IMG/VR virus record: IMGVR_UViG_3300007734_000759
Span: 62,001 to 126,000 of that record
Length of the DNA stretch: 64,000 nucleotides
Direction: 5' to 3' (one strand)
DNA from: a virus
Under the pieces are notes generated by a model that worked only from the letters and a program-made list of their open reading frames with translations, was not told the origin of the DNA and made no database searches. A program made the translations under genes and the position numbers. Shown here piece by piece: positions 1-9,389 of the stretch (position 1 is the first letter of the stretch; each line of letters opens with the position of its first letter).

Positions 1-2
1 TG

Positions 3-494
3 TTATTTAAAAAAGATACAGAGAAGATTGTAATTACAAGACCGACTGTAGCAAGAGAAGAGATAGGATTTCTGCCAGGAGATATCAAAGAAAAACTTGA
101 TCCGTGGCTAGCTCCAATCTATGCAAACCTATACTTACTATACGATAAGGAGAAAGTTGATAAGATGATAGCAGATGGAACTATTGAGATCGTTCCATTT
201 GCGTTTATGAGAGGTCGAACGTTCCCAAACAATGTAGTTATCGTCGATGAGTGTCAAAACATTACACACGCGCAAACAGAACTTGTTTTAGGGCGTTTAG
301 GAAAAGGAGGGAAAATGATCTTTTGTGGAGATTTATCCCAAACAGACTTAAAGAATAAGAAAGATAGTGGTATTGGATTTTTTAATAGACTTGAGGAAAA
401 TATTAGAGGAGTAAAAGTAATAACCTTAAAGACAAACCACAGACATGAAATAGTAGAGCCTATCTTAAAAGTATACGAAGATTATCGAGACTAA
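3..494 (+). CDS. phoH: PhoH-like ATPase, 5'-truncated by window edge
   Basis: C-terminal ~163 residues of a PhoH-family P-loop ATPase; the reading frame is open from base 3, so the start and Walker A loop lie upstream of the window. Visible family features are the ITRPTVAREEIGFLPGD-type segment, FAFMRGRTF, the Walker B stretch VVIVDECQN, the sensor stretch FCGDLSQTD and a final TNHRH. PhoH proteins bind and hydrolyse ATP and are linked to phosphate stress and RNA metabolism; their role in phages is unsettled, although they are common in T4-like marine phages. It sits immediately before the neck genes, separated by a candidate late-promoter motif. Family call is firm; role is not. Confidence 0.9.
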   Translation, partial: LFKKDTEKIVITRPTVAREEIGFLPGDIKEKLDPWLAPIYANLYLLYDKEKVDKMIADGTIEIVPFAFMRGRTFPNNVVIVDECQNITHAQTELVLGRLGKGGKMIFCGDLSQTDLKNKKDSGIGFFNRLEENIRGVKVITLKTNHRHEIVEPILKVYEDYRD

Positions 495-496
495 TT

Positions 497-505
497 GATA
501 TTTAT
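497..505 (+). promoter_or_regulatory. GATATTTAT candidate late-promoter motif
   Basis: GATATTTAT lies 10 nt before the ATG at 516, right after the PhoH stop codon. The same word recurs before many structural genes in this window. No TTG is found about 20 nt upstream, so it differs from the host-type promoters. Confidence 0.45.
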
Positions 506-515
506 AACTAAAAAC

Positions 516-968
516 ATGGCTAACTTAACTATACTGATTAATGAAAAGCTAACCTTAGACGGTAATGATAGAGGTATACTAACTACTCAAGTGGTGTCAA
601 ATGTAAATAACATAGACAATAGAGTAGTAACTTGTCCCACAAGCTCTATCACTGAACTATTTAGTATGACAGACTCAGACCAATCATACGCAGCGTTTAA
701 AACAGGAAGCTTTAGATACGGTAGAGTAACAAATAGATCTGAACTTCCCATAAAATTACAGGTTACTACTTACAACAGTAAGACGAGTACCGAAGCTTTT
801 GCAAATTATATAGTAAGCGGAGGTTATTCTTTTATGATATCATCTCCAGTAGGTACAGGAAGTGCAGTACCAATAAATACTTTCGTATTCAACGACTACA
901 TCTCATCAATAGGAGTAGAACCCACAGGATCTGCAGCAGTTATCGAATACTTTATAGCAACAACTTAA
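516..968 (+). CDS. Hypothetical virion-module protein
   Basis: A 150-residue protein rich in Ser, Thr, Val and Asn, with the beta-strand-rich look of a structural protein. ATG at 516 is preferred over an upstream in-frame TTG at 495 because the GATATTTAT motif overlaps that TTG. No family recognised. It lies between phoH and the gp13-like neck gene (11-nt gap), so it is probably a capsid decoration, head-fibre or neck-associated component, but that is inference from position only. Confidence 0.7.
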   Translation: MANLTILINEKLTLDGNDRGILTTQVVSNVNNIDNRVVTCPTSSITELFSMTDSDQSYAAFKTGSFRYGRVTNRSELPIKLQVTTYNSKTSTEAFANYIVSGGYSFMISSPVGTGSAVPINTFVFNDYISSIGVEPTGSAAVIEYFIATT

Positions 969-979
969 TTTAAAATACA

Positions 980-2125
980 ATGTCAAGTGTATCAATTTGG
1001 GCAGGATCCAGCACATTTATTCCAGGAATGACTCCTTTTGGTTTCTACGATTACGATGTAGATTTCCAAAAAGATGCAGATAGAGTAGCAAAATTCTGTG
1101 CTCAACGCTTAGGATATCCGTTAGTTGATATTGAACTACAAGATATTAATTTTTATACAGCATTCGAGGAAGCTATCACAACCTATGGTAATGAAATGTA
1201 TGCTTTTAAAGTTAGAGAAAATTATCTATCCTTAGAAGGAGCTAGCAATCTTCCAACTTTAAATGATAAAACCATAACACCTAACATGGGAGTAGTGATC
1301 CGACAATCAGATCAATATGGAACTGAAGCAGGAGTAGGAGGTAGTGTAACATGGAGATCAGGATCTTTGGATCTACAAGCAGGACAACAGCAGTATGATT
1401 TAACTATCTGGGCATCAGCATCAGGGATTCAAGCAGGGGATTTGGAAGTTAAAAGAGTATTTTTTGAAGAAGCACCTGCAATTGTACGATACTTCGATCC
1501 TTATGCAGGTACTGGTACCGACATACAAGCACTAATGGATACTTTCGACTTTGGTAATTACTCACCAGGTATTAACTTCATGTTAATGCCTATTAATTAC
1601 GATCTCCAAAAGATACAAGCAATCGAGTTTAATGACCAGGTAAGAAAATCAAATTATAGCTTTGAATTAATAAATAACCAGTTAAGAGTGTTTCCAATTC
1701 CAGAAAGACCTAAAAAACTACTATTTCAATACATATTAAAATCTGATAGGGTTAGTGGAAGCATATCACAAGGAAATAATTTAGTAACAGACATCTCAAA
1801 CGTTCCTTACACAAATCCACAATACTTAATAATAAACTCAGTAGGAAGACAGTGGATATTTGAATACACACTAGCTCTTTGTAAAGAAATGTTAGGATAT
1901 ATTAGAGGAAAATATGGTCCCATCCCGATTCCAGGAGCAGAGGTAACTCTAAACCAATCCGACCTACTTAGCGCTGCAACAGCAGAAAAAACAGCACTAA
2001 TTGAAAGATTAAGAACCTACTTAGAGGATACATCTAGGAAAGCTTTACTAGAACGTCGAAAAGACGAAGCAGAATTTAGAAGAACTGAGCTTGGAAATGT
2101 GCCGTTTACTATTTATATTGGATAA
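980..2125 (+). CDS. Neck protein, T4 gp13-like
   Basis: A 381-residue protein resembling the T4 head-completion/neck protein gp13. In T4, gp13 and gp14 close the portal after packaging and accept the tail. Support: an N-terminal ADRVAKFCAQRLGYP-type helix followed by an acidic FEEAITTYGNE stretch, and a C-terminal helix (WIFEYTLALCKEMLGYIRGKYG) followed by a Pro/Gly loop and EAxxEK..LxERL, ending in a hydrophobic Tyr-Ile-Gly tail much like gp13's end. It is somewhat longer than T4 gp13 (309). The following gp14-like and gp15-like genes give matching synteny. Homology is from memory of the family pattern, not a search. Confidence 0.75.
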   Translation: MSSVSIWAGSSTFIPGMTPFGFYDYDVDFQKDADRVAKFCAQRLGYPLVDIELQDINFYTAFEEAITTYGNEMYAFKVRENYLSLEGASNLPTLNDKTITPNMGVVIRQSDQYGTEAGVGGSVTWRSGSLDLQAGQQQYDLTIWASASGIQAGDLEVKRVFFEEAPAIVRYFDPYAGTGTDIQALMDTFDFGNYSPGINFMLMPINYDLQKIQAIEFNDQVRKSNYSFELINNQLRVFPIPERPKKLLFQYILKSDRVSGSISQGNNLVTDISNVPYTNPQYLIINSVGRQWIFEYTLALCKEMLGYIRGKYGPIPIPGAEVTLNQSDLLSAATAEKTALIERLRTYLEDTSRKALLERRKDEAEFRRTELGNVPFTIYIG

Positions 2126-2128
2126 GAT

Positions 2129-2482
2129 ATGATTAGCTTAGTAGAATTAACAAAAGATGCACAAAGTTTGAACAAAATGTTCAAGGTGCAGGTCATACTT
2201 GTCACTGATAGAAAGCATAATAAAACTGAAATTATCAATGAGCTTAGAGGAGTAGAGGGAGTTGTTTATATAAAAGTACGCCAAAACCAAAACATAATCG
2301 ATAGAGGAGATGATAATAGCGAATACACTCTTCTAGAAATCAAATACATGGCTACAAAAAACACTCCAATAGCAGCAATCAAAGCTATTAAACTAAAGGC
2401 TACTAAAGGTGATGAGGAGCAAAAACGTATTTTAGGCCTCCGTAGTATGTATATTATTGAAAGGAGCGTAGTAGAAGTATAA
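2129..2482 (+). CDS. Small hypothetical protein in neck operon
   Basis: A 117-residue basic protein; residues ~18-75 alternate strands and helices in a way that could be a small alpha/beta (ferredoxin-like) fold, but no family is recognised. It starts 3 nt after the gp13-like gene and its stop overlaps the next start (ATAATGG), so it is translated together with the neck genes. Might be an assembly factor or minor neck component; this is inferred only from position. Confidence 0.7.
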   Translation: MISLVELTKDAQSLNKMFKVQVILVTDRKHNKTEIINELRGVEGVVYIKVRQNQNIIDRGDDNSEYTLLEIKYMATKNTPIAAIKAIKLKATKGDEEQKRILGLRSMYIIERSVVEV

Positions 2483-2976
2483 TGGCTTTATTTGGAAATA
2501 GAAGAGACGTCAACCTATTTACTACTATTAATAGGGAGCTTATCAGGAATATCATATCCCAAGAGGTAGGATACTATAAATATAAATTAAACGACACAGT
2601 AAGCAACCTATACGGAGAAGCTGGACAAACAAGATACTTTACGGATCCAGTTTTAATGAACTGCCTGATATCCAAAGTAGATAACGTATGGTCAGGAAAC
2701 GACTACGGACCTGATTTAGACCATGCTTTAACAATAAACTTCCTAAGGGAAGACTTACAAGACATTGAATTATATCCAGAAGTGGGAGACGTGTTTATAT
2801 ATATTGATAACTACTATGAAGTAGATACTGTAGCAGATAACCAGTTCGTAGTAGGTAAAGACTTTGAACACGCTTACTCATCTGATCTAACTACCTTTGG
2901 CAGAAACTTCTCAATAACAGTCACAGCACACCTAGTACCTGCAGATAAGTATGGATTATCAAAAGAAAGAACGTAA
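2482..2976 (+). CDS. Neck protein, T4 gp14-like
   Basis: A 164-residue protein placed exactly where T4-like phages keep gp14, between gp13 and gp15. A YPEVGDVFIYIDNYYEVDTV segment (split around residue 100-118) resembles the gp14 EGDLIYF...FEINWVE region. It is shorter than T4 gp14 (256). Its role would be head completion with the gp13-like protein, forming the collar that joins the tail. ATG overlaps the previous stop by one base and its own stop overlaps the next ATG, pointing to coupled translation. Call depends largely on synteny plus one motif. Confidence 0.6.
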   Translation: MALFGNRRDVNLFTTINRELIRNIISQEVGYYKYKLNDTVSNLYGEAGQTRYFTDPVLMNCLISKVDNVWSGNDYGPDLDHALTINFLREDLQDIELYPEVGDVFIYIDNYYEVDTVADNQFVVGKDFEHAYSSDLTTFGRNFSITVTAHLVPADKYGLSKERT

Positions 2977-3824
2977 TGGCAAAAAACGGACGCACTCCAA
3001 GACCTAAAACCCAGAAGGAGATTTCAATCACCCTGCAAGAGCCTTATAAACTTGCCAACTTAGAGAATCCAAATAATATATCTGTTCCAAACAGGGCAAC
3101 TAGAACCTCGTTCAGAAGTGATGACACTAAACCGTTTACATTAGGAATTGTAGATATTGATGAGTCTATAAAGTACTATATAGAGAATGTAATAAAACCA
3201 ACTGTAATACAAAACGGAGAAAAACTAGCAATACCAGTAATATATGGTAACCCGGAGAAATGGAAAGCTGTACAAGCTGATGGTTATTATCGAGATAAGT
3301 TGGGAAAAGTCATGTGTCCTTTAATTATGTTTAAGCGAGATAGTATTGAGAAAGTTCGAACTATAGGAAATAAGTTAGATGCAAATCAACCTAACTTATA
3401 TGGGTCTATGACTAAAAAATACTCTCCAATAAATGCTTATAGTAATTTTGATTTGCTAAATAACAGAATACCGGTAAAGCAACACTACTTGACGGTAATA
3501 CCTGATTACGTTACTATAACATATTCTTGCACCGTTATGACCTACTACATAGAACAATTAAATAAAGTAGTAGAAGCAATGAACTATGCATCTGACTCCT
3601 ATTGGGGAGATTCTAACAGGTTCAAGTTCAGAGCAATGATAGATTCATTTACATTAGCAACAGAATCAGAACTTAATAAAGAAAGAATTGTAAAAACTAC
3701 TTTTAACATAAAACTAAACGGGCACCTAATACCAGATGTAATTCAAAAAGATTTAGTAGCAGCTAAAAAAGTAAACTCCAAAGCGCAAGTAATAATTACA
3801 GCAGAAACAACAGGTTCATTATAA
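2976..3824 (+). CDS. Tail sheath stabiliser/completion protein, gp15-like
   Basis: A 282-residue protein matching the layout of T4 gp15 (272 aa), the ring that terminates the tail tube and sheath and binds the neck. Supporting segments: a basic Pro-rich N-terminus, an IPVIYGNPEKW stretch (compare IRVPITYASKEHF in gp15), a central TYSCTVMTYYIEQLNKVVEAM helix region, and a C-terminal TTFNIKLNGHLIPDV segment (compare LTFEVNGWMYPPV). Third of three syntenic neck genes. Followed by a short coiled-coil gene. Confidence 0.75.
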   Translation: MAKNGRTPRPKTQKEISITLQEPYKLANLENPNNISVPNRATRTSFRSDDTKPFTLGIVDIDESIKYYIENVIKPTVIQNGEKLAIPVIYGNPEKWKAVQADGYYRDKLGKVMCPLIMFKRDSIEKVRTIGNKLDANQPNLYGSMTKKYSPINAYSNFDLLNNRIPVKQHYLTVIPDYVTITYSCTVMTYYIEQLNKVVEAMNYASDSYWGDSNRFKFRAMIDSFTLATESELNKERIVKTTFNIKLNGHLIPDVIQKDLVAAKKVNSKAQVIITAETTGSL

Positions 3825-3834
3825 AATAAAATTT

Positions 3835-4083
3835 ATGGAAACTACAAAACTAATACAGGAAGAAATAGATTCAATTACAAATCTAAAACAGGAATTCAAT
3901 CAATTAATTAATACTACGGGGCTGATTGAGTATGAAATTCTAGACCTTACAGAGAAGAAAAAAATTATTGGACAACAATTACTAGCTGTTAGAAGTCAAG
4001 AGCAGGAAATCTATAAACAGTTAGTTGATAAGTATGGAGAAGGAACTTTATCTCTAGATACGGGGGAGTTCATTAAAGATTGA
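3835..4083 (+). CDS. Small coiled-coil protein
   Basis: An 82-residue, mostly helical, charged protein with heptad-like spacing of Leu/Ile (LIQEEIDSITNLKQEF and IIGQQLLAVRSQEQEIYKQL). No family recognised. It sits between the gp15-like gene and the fibre genes; its TGA stop overlaps the GATATTTAT motif of the next gene. Could be a chaperone or a fibre-attachment component; nothing in the sequence decides. Confidence 0.65.
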   Translation: METTKLIQEEIDSITNLKQEFNQLINTTGLIEYEILDLTEKKKIIGQQLLAVRSQEQEIYKQLVDKYGEGTLSLDTGEFIKD

Positions 4084-4090
4084 TATTTAT
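4082..4090 (+). promoter_or_regulatory. GATATTTAT candidate late-promoter motif
   Basis: Motif overlaps the TGA stop of the preceding gene and lies 13 nt before the ATG at 4104. Confidence 0.45.
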
Positions 4091-4103
4091 ACTAAAATAG
4101 TAA

Positions 4104-5360
4104 ATGGCAACAATTAACACAGGCAGTAATAAGATAGAGGATGGCTTAATAGTTTACGCTCAACACGTTAGACCAATCTACGATGCTTTAGTAGGAACGA
4201 CAACTACGGATATAATCGTAGGAGGGGATTTAACACTAAACGGAGGATCAGGACGTAAGCTAGATCTAGGCGCAGCCACTTTTACAGGCAGCTCTGCTCG
4301 CTTCACCTCTACAGTAAGTGCAAGTACAGACGTGTTTGTTGGCAATAAACTCACTGCAATAACAGGATCATTTACAAACGTTTTAGCTACTAATATAACA
4401 GCAAGTCTAATCTCAGCATCCACAAATATTGCAGCTCCAGTAGGACTATTTAACAACAATATTCAATTCCTAAGCTTAGGAACGATCATTACAGGATCAG
4501 GAAGTGTACCATTGCTGCAACACATTGTGACACAGTCTGGAGCTGTAGGACATGGGTTAATTTTAGGTAGTTCACAATTTAGAGACTACCTAATACACGG
4601 TAATGCATCTCCTAGAATAGGAATAGGATCGTCCACAAGTATATCAACAGCATCGCTAGCATCGGGATCATTTCTCTTGAACTTACCTTCTTTTACATTA
4701 GCACCATCAACCTTATTGATATCATCAAGTGATGCTTATGTAATGAAAGTAGCCACTGCAGCAAGATCGCAATCATTTGCAATATCAAGCTCAGGATTCG
4801 TAGGAATTAACACATGGACACCAAGAGAAGCACTAGATGTACAATTAGGTAACGCAGCAATAAAAAATCCAACAACAACATCAGGATCGATTTTATACGT
4901 TGAGAATAACTCAGGACGAATATTAGATATAACAAATCAAATAACAAATTCAATCTTTACTGTACAAACGATATCAGGAGCACCTATACTAGACGTAGGT
5001 ACAAACTCCTCAGGAGTATCATATGTAGCAGTGACAGGAAACGGCTCAGGAATAACTCCAGCAATCTCAAGTTCCTTAACTTTAACTAACGGTAGTTTAG
5101 GCTTACCCTTTACATCGGGAAGCACAGTTACGGCAGGCAATACTGATGTGGTAATAGTCGCAACAGGAAACGTAACACTTCCAACGGCTACAACAGCAGG
5201 AATTGGTAGATTTTATATTATTAGGAACGCAAATCCACTAGGAGGAAGTTCAATAACGGTAGGTGCAGGAGCTTCAGCAGTTAGTGGTATAACCTCACTA
5301 GGTCCTACAAGCGCATCTCAGTACATTAGTGATGGTACAGGTAGTTGGTATAGCTTATAA
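4104..5360 (+). CDS. Fibre-like structural protein
   Basis: A 418-residue protein very rich in Ser, Thr, Gly, Ala and short hydrophobics, with repeated xxITGSG/xxASG-type turns typical of beta-structured trimeric fibres. No enzymatic motif, no Cys clusters. The N-terminus (MATINTGSNKIEDGL) could be the virion-anchoring part and the C-terminal ~100 residues (GNVTLPTATTAGIG...) look like a compact tip domain. It and the next gene form a fibre/adhesin pair inserted between gp15-like and sheath genes, an unusual position compared with T4, where fibre genes sit elsewhere. Could equally be a head or neck fibre. Confidence 0.65.
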   Translation: MATINTGSNKIEDGLIVYAQHVRPIYDALVGTTTTDIIVGGDLTLNGGSGRKLDLGAATFTGSSARFTSTVSASTDVFVGNKLTAITGSFTNVLATNITASLISASTNIAAPVGLFNNNIQFLSLGTIITGSGSVPLLQHIVTQSGAVGHGLILGSSQFRDYLIHGNASPRIGIGSSTSISTASLASGSFLLNLPSFTLAPSTLLISSSDAYVMKVATAARSQSFAISSSGFVGINTWTPREALDVQLGNAAIKNPTTTSGSILYVENNSGRILDITNQITNSIFTVQTISGAPILDVGTNSSGVSYVAVTGNGSGITPAISSSLTLTNGSLGLPFTSGSTVTAGNTDVVIVATGNVTLPTATTAGIGRFYIIRNANPLGGSSITVGAGASAVSGITSLGPTSASQYISDGTGSWYSL

Positions 5361-5362
5361 TT

Positions 5363-7054
5363 ATGGGTATAGTAATAAAAGGAGGTTCCACTAAGGTAAC
5401 AGGTGTAGGAAGAGCTAACACAGGTCCGTCAATTCCTACAAATGGATTAGTAATGATCATAGACCCAAGTCTTGCACAAACAACATCATCAGCATATCCA
5501 CTAATAACACCTCTTACATCATCACTTCTAACAGCAACAACTTCAAATATTTTACCAGGAGCAGGTGTACTTGCTACTGTAGGATTGATAAGACGTGCAT
5601 ATCCAACAGGAGCAGACTCGTTTGTATATGCAAACACAGGTTCAACTCCAACAATTACAACGATAGATGCACGAAATACATTTATCGATGTGCAAGGAGA
5701 TGCATTAGCATATCTACAAAATAACGTACAAAATAATCTAACAATATTATACTGGTATTCCGGATTTTGTCCAGGTGTCAGCTATCCACAAGTTACTACT
5801 GACGCTACTCCTTATTATAAATTCAGCATGTTACTGAATCCATCTCCATCGCCAGTATTTCCAGTTAAAAGTGCCCTAGCAACCTCATTACCATCAGCCC
5901 AAATGGCATTTGCTTCTTCCGTATACGCAGGGGCTTCTACTTATAGGCTATGGCCCGCAACAGGTTTAAATACAACCCCGTTCCCGAATACAGGGTCGAT
6001 GACTAAGACCGAAACAATTAACATTCCATCCTCTGTAAACTGGGGATCAGGTAACCCAGCACCACTTCAAACAGGATCAAACACACCATCATACACAGCA
6101 CATCCAGCTACTCCAAATCTCCCTGCATTTCATAGAGGTTTACAAATGAGCTCCTTTGCAGGAAGAGAAGTGTATAGGGATAACGATACGTGGAACTGCT
6201 TTGCATTAACAGTACAGCAGACCGATAAGACTATAACATCGTCTGTGTTTTTAAATGGTGGTTTATATGGTACTGCTGCTTACATTACATCATCATTAAC
6301 CGTAGGAAAAGTTAGTGGAGGATCTACAAACTTAGGTAGCTACGATATTACAAACAACAACCTAGATGCTTTTTACTTTACGGGATCAATCATATCTACT
6401 ATAGGAGGAACAGGAGCAAGGATTCAAATCATCCCAACATCTTCAGGAACATTTACGGATACGACAGGTTTCCCTACAAGCACTAGAACATACTACTTCT
6501 CTTCAGGATCTACTATCGGAATAACTCTTCAAAATTTAGTAAATAAAATAAACAACACAGCAGGACTATCAATTTTCTTCACGGCATCTCTCAACGCAAC
6601 TACCGTAAACATTTCATCATCAGTAGTAGGCACGCAATTTAACAGTACCGTAACTTTTAACTTTTCTAGCTCAGCACAAGCAATAAATACCTCATTATTC
6701 ACATTTGCAGGAGGAACAGCCAACGCAGGATCGGGACCAATCACGACAACGCTACTGCAGTCGGACCCTAGCGCCAGTGCTTTAAGGGTTGGGGTATCGG
6801 AAATACCAGCCATTGCTTCAGGATTTTATCGTAATGGATTAGCTGGATTGTTGGGAGCAACTTACATATACAATCGTATACTATCACAAGATGAAATTAT
6901 ACAATTTTATAATGCGTTAAAAAGTAAATACGGCAACACAGCATTAGGAAACACTCCAAAAAACACATATAGGATATTTAACGCAGCGATATCAGGCTCA
7001 GGGGCATTAGGCATTTACGAAGAGCCAGTATCAAGCTCAGGAGTAGGATATTAA
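5363..7054 (+). CDS. Adhesin with LamG/concanavalin-like lectin domain
   Basis: A 563-residue protein that begins 2 nt after the fibre gene. The region from ~residue 250 to 540 looks like a LamG/concanavalin-A-like jelly roll: DNDTWNCFALTVQQTDKT, FLNGGLYGTA, and the highly typical ending GLLGATYIYNRILSQDEI followed by FYNALKSKYG. Such domains bind glycans. N-terminal region (MGIVIKGGSTKVTGVGRANT) is probably an attachment segment. In context it is likely a receptor-binding or surface-adsorption protein of the virion. The lectin assignment rests on the C-terminal signature. Confidence 0.7.
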   Translation: MGIVIKGGSTKVTGVGRANTGPSIPTNGLVMIIDPSLAQTTSSAYPLITPLTSSLLTATTSNILPGAGVLATVGLIRRAYPTGADSFVYANTGSTPTITTIDARNTFIDVQGDALAYLQNNVQNNLTILYWYSGFCPGVSYPQVTTDATPYYKFSMLLNPSPSPVFPVKSALATSLPSAQMAFASSVYAGASTYRLWPATGLNTTPFPNTGSMTKTETINIPSSVNWGSGNPAPLQTGSNTPSYTAHPATPNLPAFHRGLQMSSFAGREVYRDNDTWNCFALTVQQTDKTITSSVFLNGGLYGTAAYITSSLTVGKVSGGSTNLGSYDITNNNLDAFYFTGSIISTIGGTGARIQIIPTSSGTFTDTTGFPTSTRTYYFSSGSTIGITLQNLVNKINNTAGLSIFFTASLNATTVNISSSVVGTQFNSTVTFNFSSSAQAINTSLFTFAGGTANAGSGPITTTLLQSDPSASALRVGVSEIPAIASGFYRNGLAGLLGATYIYNRILSQDEIIQFYNALKSKYGNTALGNTPKNTYRIFNAAISGSGALGIYEEPVSSSGVGY

Positions 7055-7076
7055 TTTAGTTTTTGAAGTTGGAGCA

Positions 7077-7085
7077 GATATTTAT
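7077..7085 (+). promoter_or_regulatory. GATATTTAT candidate late-promoter motif
   Basis: Motif lies in the 48-nt gap before the tail sheath gene, 17 nt upstream of its ATG at 7103; followed by an A-rich GATAAAGTAAATA stretch. Confidence 0.5.
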
Positions 7086-7102
7086 GATAAAGTAAATATA
7101 TT

Positions 7103-8827
7103 ATGGCAGAAACTTTGATATCTCCTGGAGTTCTAGCAAGAGAGAACGACCAGTCACAAGTTACACAAGGACCCGTAGAAGCAGGAGCGGCTATTGTAGG
7201 ACCCACCGTAAAAGGTCCTGTAGGGATTCCGACAGTAGTAACATCATACTCAGATTACACAAATAAATTCGGAACTACGCTTGTATCAGCATCGACAACG
7301 TACACTTACTTTACATCGATAGCAGCTTACAACTACTTCCAAAACGGCGGTACTACTTTACTAGTTACTCGTGTTGTACCTGAGTCATTTACCCCAGCAA
7401 CTTCAAGCATCGTTTCAGGATCAAGCACAACACCAGTATTTACACTTGAAACACTAAGCTCTGGAGTAGTGATGAATAGCACAGGAAGTGAGCTTGCAGG
7501 AGGAGTACTAGTATCAGGCTCTTCTGATAACATTAGATGGGAAATTGTAACACCAAACACCTCATCTGGAACTTTCACATTGCTCATCAGACAAGGAAGT
7601 GATAACCAAACAACTCCTTCGGTATTAGAGACTTGGTCAAACTTATCACTTGATCCTTTCTCTCCAAACTACATCGAAGCTGTAATAGGAAACCAAGTAC
7701 AATCTGTAAATACCTCAGATACTACTTACTACGTACAAAGTGTCGGAGGGTACACAAACAAGAGTAGATACGTTCGTATTAAGTCTGTAAATTTTCCAAC
7801 TCCTAATTACTTAAATTCATTAGGAAATATTACCTCTGCAAGTAACGGAACCCCATTTGACACCTTTATTCCATTAGCTGGATCAGGATCTTTTGGAGGA
7901 GCCACAGGTAGAAACGTTACAATAGATGGAGCAGCTTTCTACAACTCAACAACCAGCGGTACAAATATTCAAGGTCTTTCTGCTGCTGCATACACAACTT
8001 CCATACAGCTATTAGGTAATGAAGATGATTACAAATTTAATATTCTAACAACTCCAGGTCTTACAACAGCAAATGCTCCAAGCCAAATTACATCACTTGT
8101 AACAACCTGCCAAAACAGAGGAGACGCAATCGCAGTCATTGACGTAGCAGCATACGGAGCTACTGTAAATACAGTGAAAACCAATGCTTCTGCCTACAAT
8201 AACAGCTATGCAACAACTTACTGGCCTTGGCTACAAACAATAGATCCAGATACTGGCAAGCAGGTATTTGTCCCAGCCTCCACAATGATCCCAGGGGTAT
8301 ACGCTTACAACGACTCAGTAGCTGAGCCTTGGTTTGCACCAGCAGGTATCAATCGTGGTGGATTAGGAACAGTAGTTCAAGCAGAAAGACGTCTATCACA
8401 GGCAGATAGAGATAGCTTATACGTAAGCAATGTCAATCCAATCGCAACATTTCCAGGAACAGGAGTAGTTGTGTATGGACAAAAGACTTTGCAGAAAGCA
8501 GCATCTGCATTGGATAGAGTAAACGTAAGACGTTTGTTGATCGCTTTGAAAGGATATATTTCTCAAGTAGCAAATAATCTAGTATTCGAACAGAACACAA
8601 CTGCTACGAGAAATAACTTCCTAGCGCAGGTAAACCCTTATTTGGAATCAGTACAACAAAGACAAGGTTTATATGCTTTCAAAGTAGTGATGGATGATTC
8701 AAATAACACCCCTGATGTAATTGACAGAAATCAATTAGTAGGTCAAATTTACTTACAACCAACTAAGACTGCTGAATTTATCTTGTTAGACTTTAATATT
8801 CTTCCTACAGGAGCAACTTTCAGCTAA
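7103..8827 (+). CDS. Contractile tail sheath protein, gp18-like
   Basis: A 574-residue tail sheath subunit. The N-terminus (ETLISPGVLARENDQS) followed by GPVEAGAAIVGPTVKGPVG is the classical sheath start (SPGVxxxExD ... GxxxGPA.G). C-terminal half has WPWLQTIDPDTGKQVFVPAS, a GVYAYNDSVAEPWFAPAGINRG segment (split here into overlapping pieces) and the LNPIATFPGTGVVVYGQKTL-type stretch that forms the conserved sheath core. The subunits polymerise around the tube and contract during infection. Directly followed by the tube gene, as in all T4-like phages. Confidence 0.95.
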   Translation: MAETLISPGVLARENDQSQVTQGPVEAGAAIVGPTVKGPVGIPTVVTSYSDYTNKFGTTLVSASTTYTYFTSIAAYNYFQNGGTTLLVTRVVPESFTPATSSIVSGSSTTPVFTLETLSSGVVMNSTGSELAGGVLVSGSSDNIRWEIVTPNTSSGTFTLLIRQGSDNQTTPSVLETWSNLSLDPFSPNYIEAVIGNQVQSVNTSDTTYYVQSVGGYTNKSRYVRIKSVNFPTPNYLNSLGNITSASNGTPFDTFIPLAGSGSFGGATGRNVTIDGAAFYNSTTSGTNIQGLSAAAYTTSIQLLGNEDDYKFNILTTPGLTTANAPSQITSLVTTCQNRGDAIAVIDVAAYGATVNTVKTNASAYNNSYATTYWPWLQTIDPDTGKQVFVPASTMIPGVYAYNDSVAEPWFAPAGINRGGLGTVVQAERRLSQADRDSLYVSNVNPIATFPGTGVVVYGQKTLQKAASALDRVNVRRLLIALKGYISQVANNLVFEQNTTATRNNFLAQVNPYLESVQQRQGLYAFKVVMDDSNNTPDVIDRNQLVGQIYLQPTKTAEFILLDFNILPTGATFS

Positions 8828-8841
8828 AAAATAGTAACGTA

Positions 8842-8850
8842 GATATTTAT
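8842..8850 (+). promoter_or_regulatory. GATATTTAT candidate late-promoter motif
   Basis: Motif in the 44-nt gap between sheath and tube genes, 21 nt before the tube ATG at 8872; allows separate, high expression of the tube subunit. Confidence 0.5.
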
Positions 8851-8871
8851 AAACGATAAACAAAGAATACC

Positions 8872-9360
8872 ATGGCAGTATTAGATCCAAATGAAATATT
8901 TTTCACCGCGTTCGAACCCAAAGTAAAGAACCGCTTTATTATGTACGTAGATGGTATTCCATCTTACGTAATTAAAAAAGTAGGAGCGATTGGTGTAGAT
9001 ATGGATGAAATTAAATTAAACCATATAAACGTATACCGTAAAATTAAAGGCAGAGCTAAGTGGGATGATGTGGAGATGACTCTTCACGATCCAATCACTC
9101 CATCAGGAGCTCAGGCAGTAATGGAATGGGTACGTCTACATCACGAATCAGTAACAGGACGTGATGGTTACTCTGACTTCTATAAGAAAGACGTAACTGT
9201 AAACGTACTAGGTCCAGTAGGTGATATAGTATCTGAGTGGATTATCAAAGGTGCTTTCATTAAATCAGCTAAGTTTGGTGACTATAGCTGGGATGATGAC
9301 AACGCAGCTCAGGAACTAACAGTAAACCTAGGAATGGACTACTGTATCTTGAATTTCTAA
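8872..9360 (+). CDS. Tail tube protein, gp19-like
   Basis: A 162-residue tail tube subunit, the same length as T4 gp19. It has the conserved pattern FEPKVKNRFIMYVDGIPSY near the start, KWDDVEMTLHDPITPS, and the Trp/Asp-rich end DYSWDDDNAAQELTVNLGMD. Subunits form the hexameric inner tube through which DNA passes. It is followed by a strong intrinsic terminator, ending the sheath-tube transcription unit. Confidence 0.95.
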   Translation: MAVLDPNEIFFTAFEPKVKNRFIMYVDGIPSYVIKKVGAIGVDMDEIKLNHINVYRKIKGRAKWDDVEMTLHDPITPSGAQAVMEWVRLHHESVTGRDGYSDFYKKDVTVNVLGPVGDIVSEWIIKGAFIKSAKFGDYSWDDDNAAQELTVNLGMDYCILNF

Positions 9361-9389
9361 TCAATACACATATTTTACTTAGGTACAAG

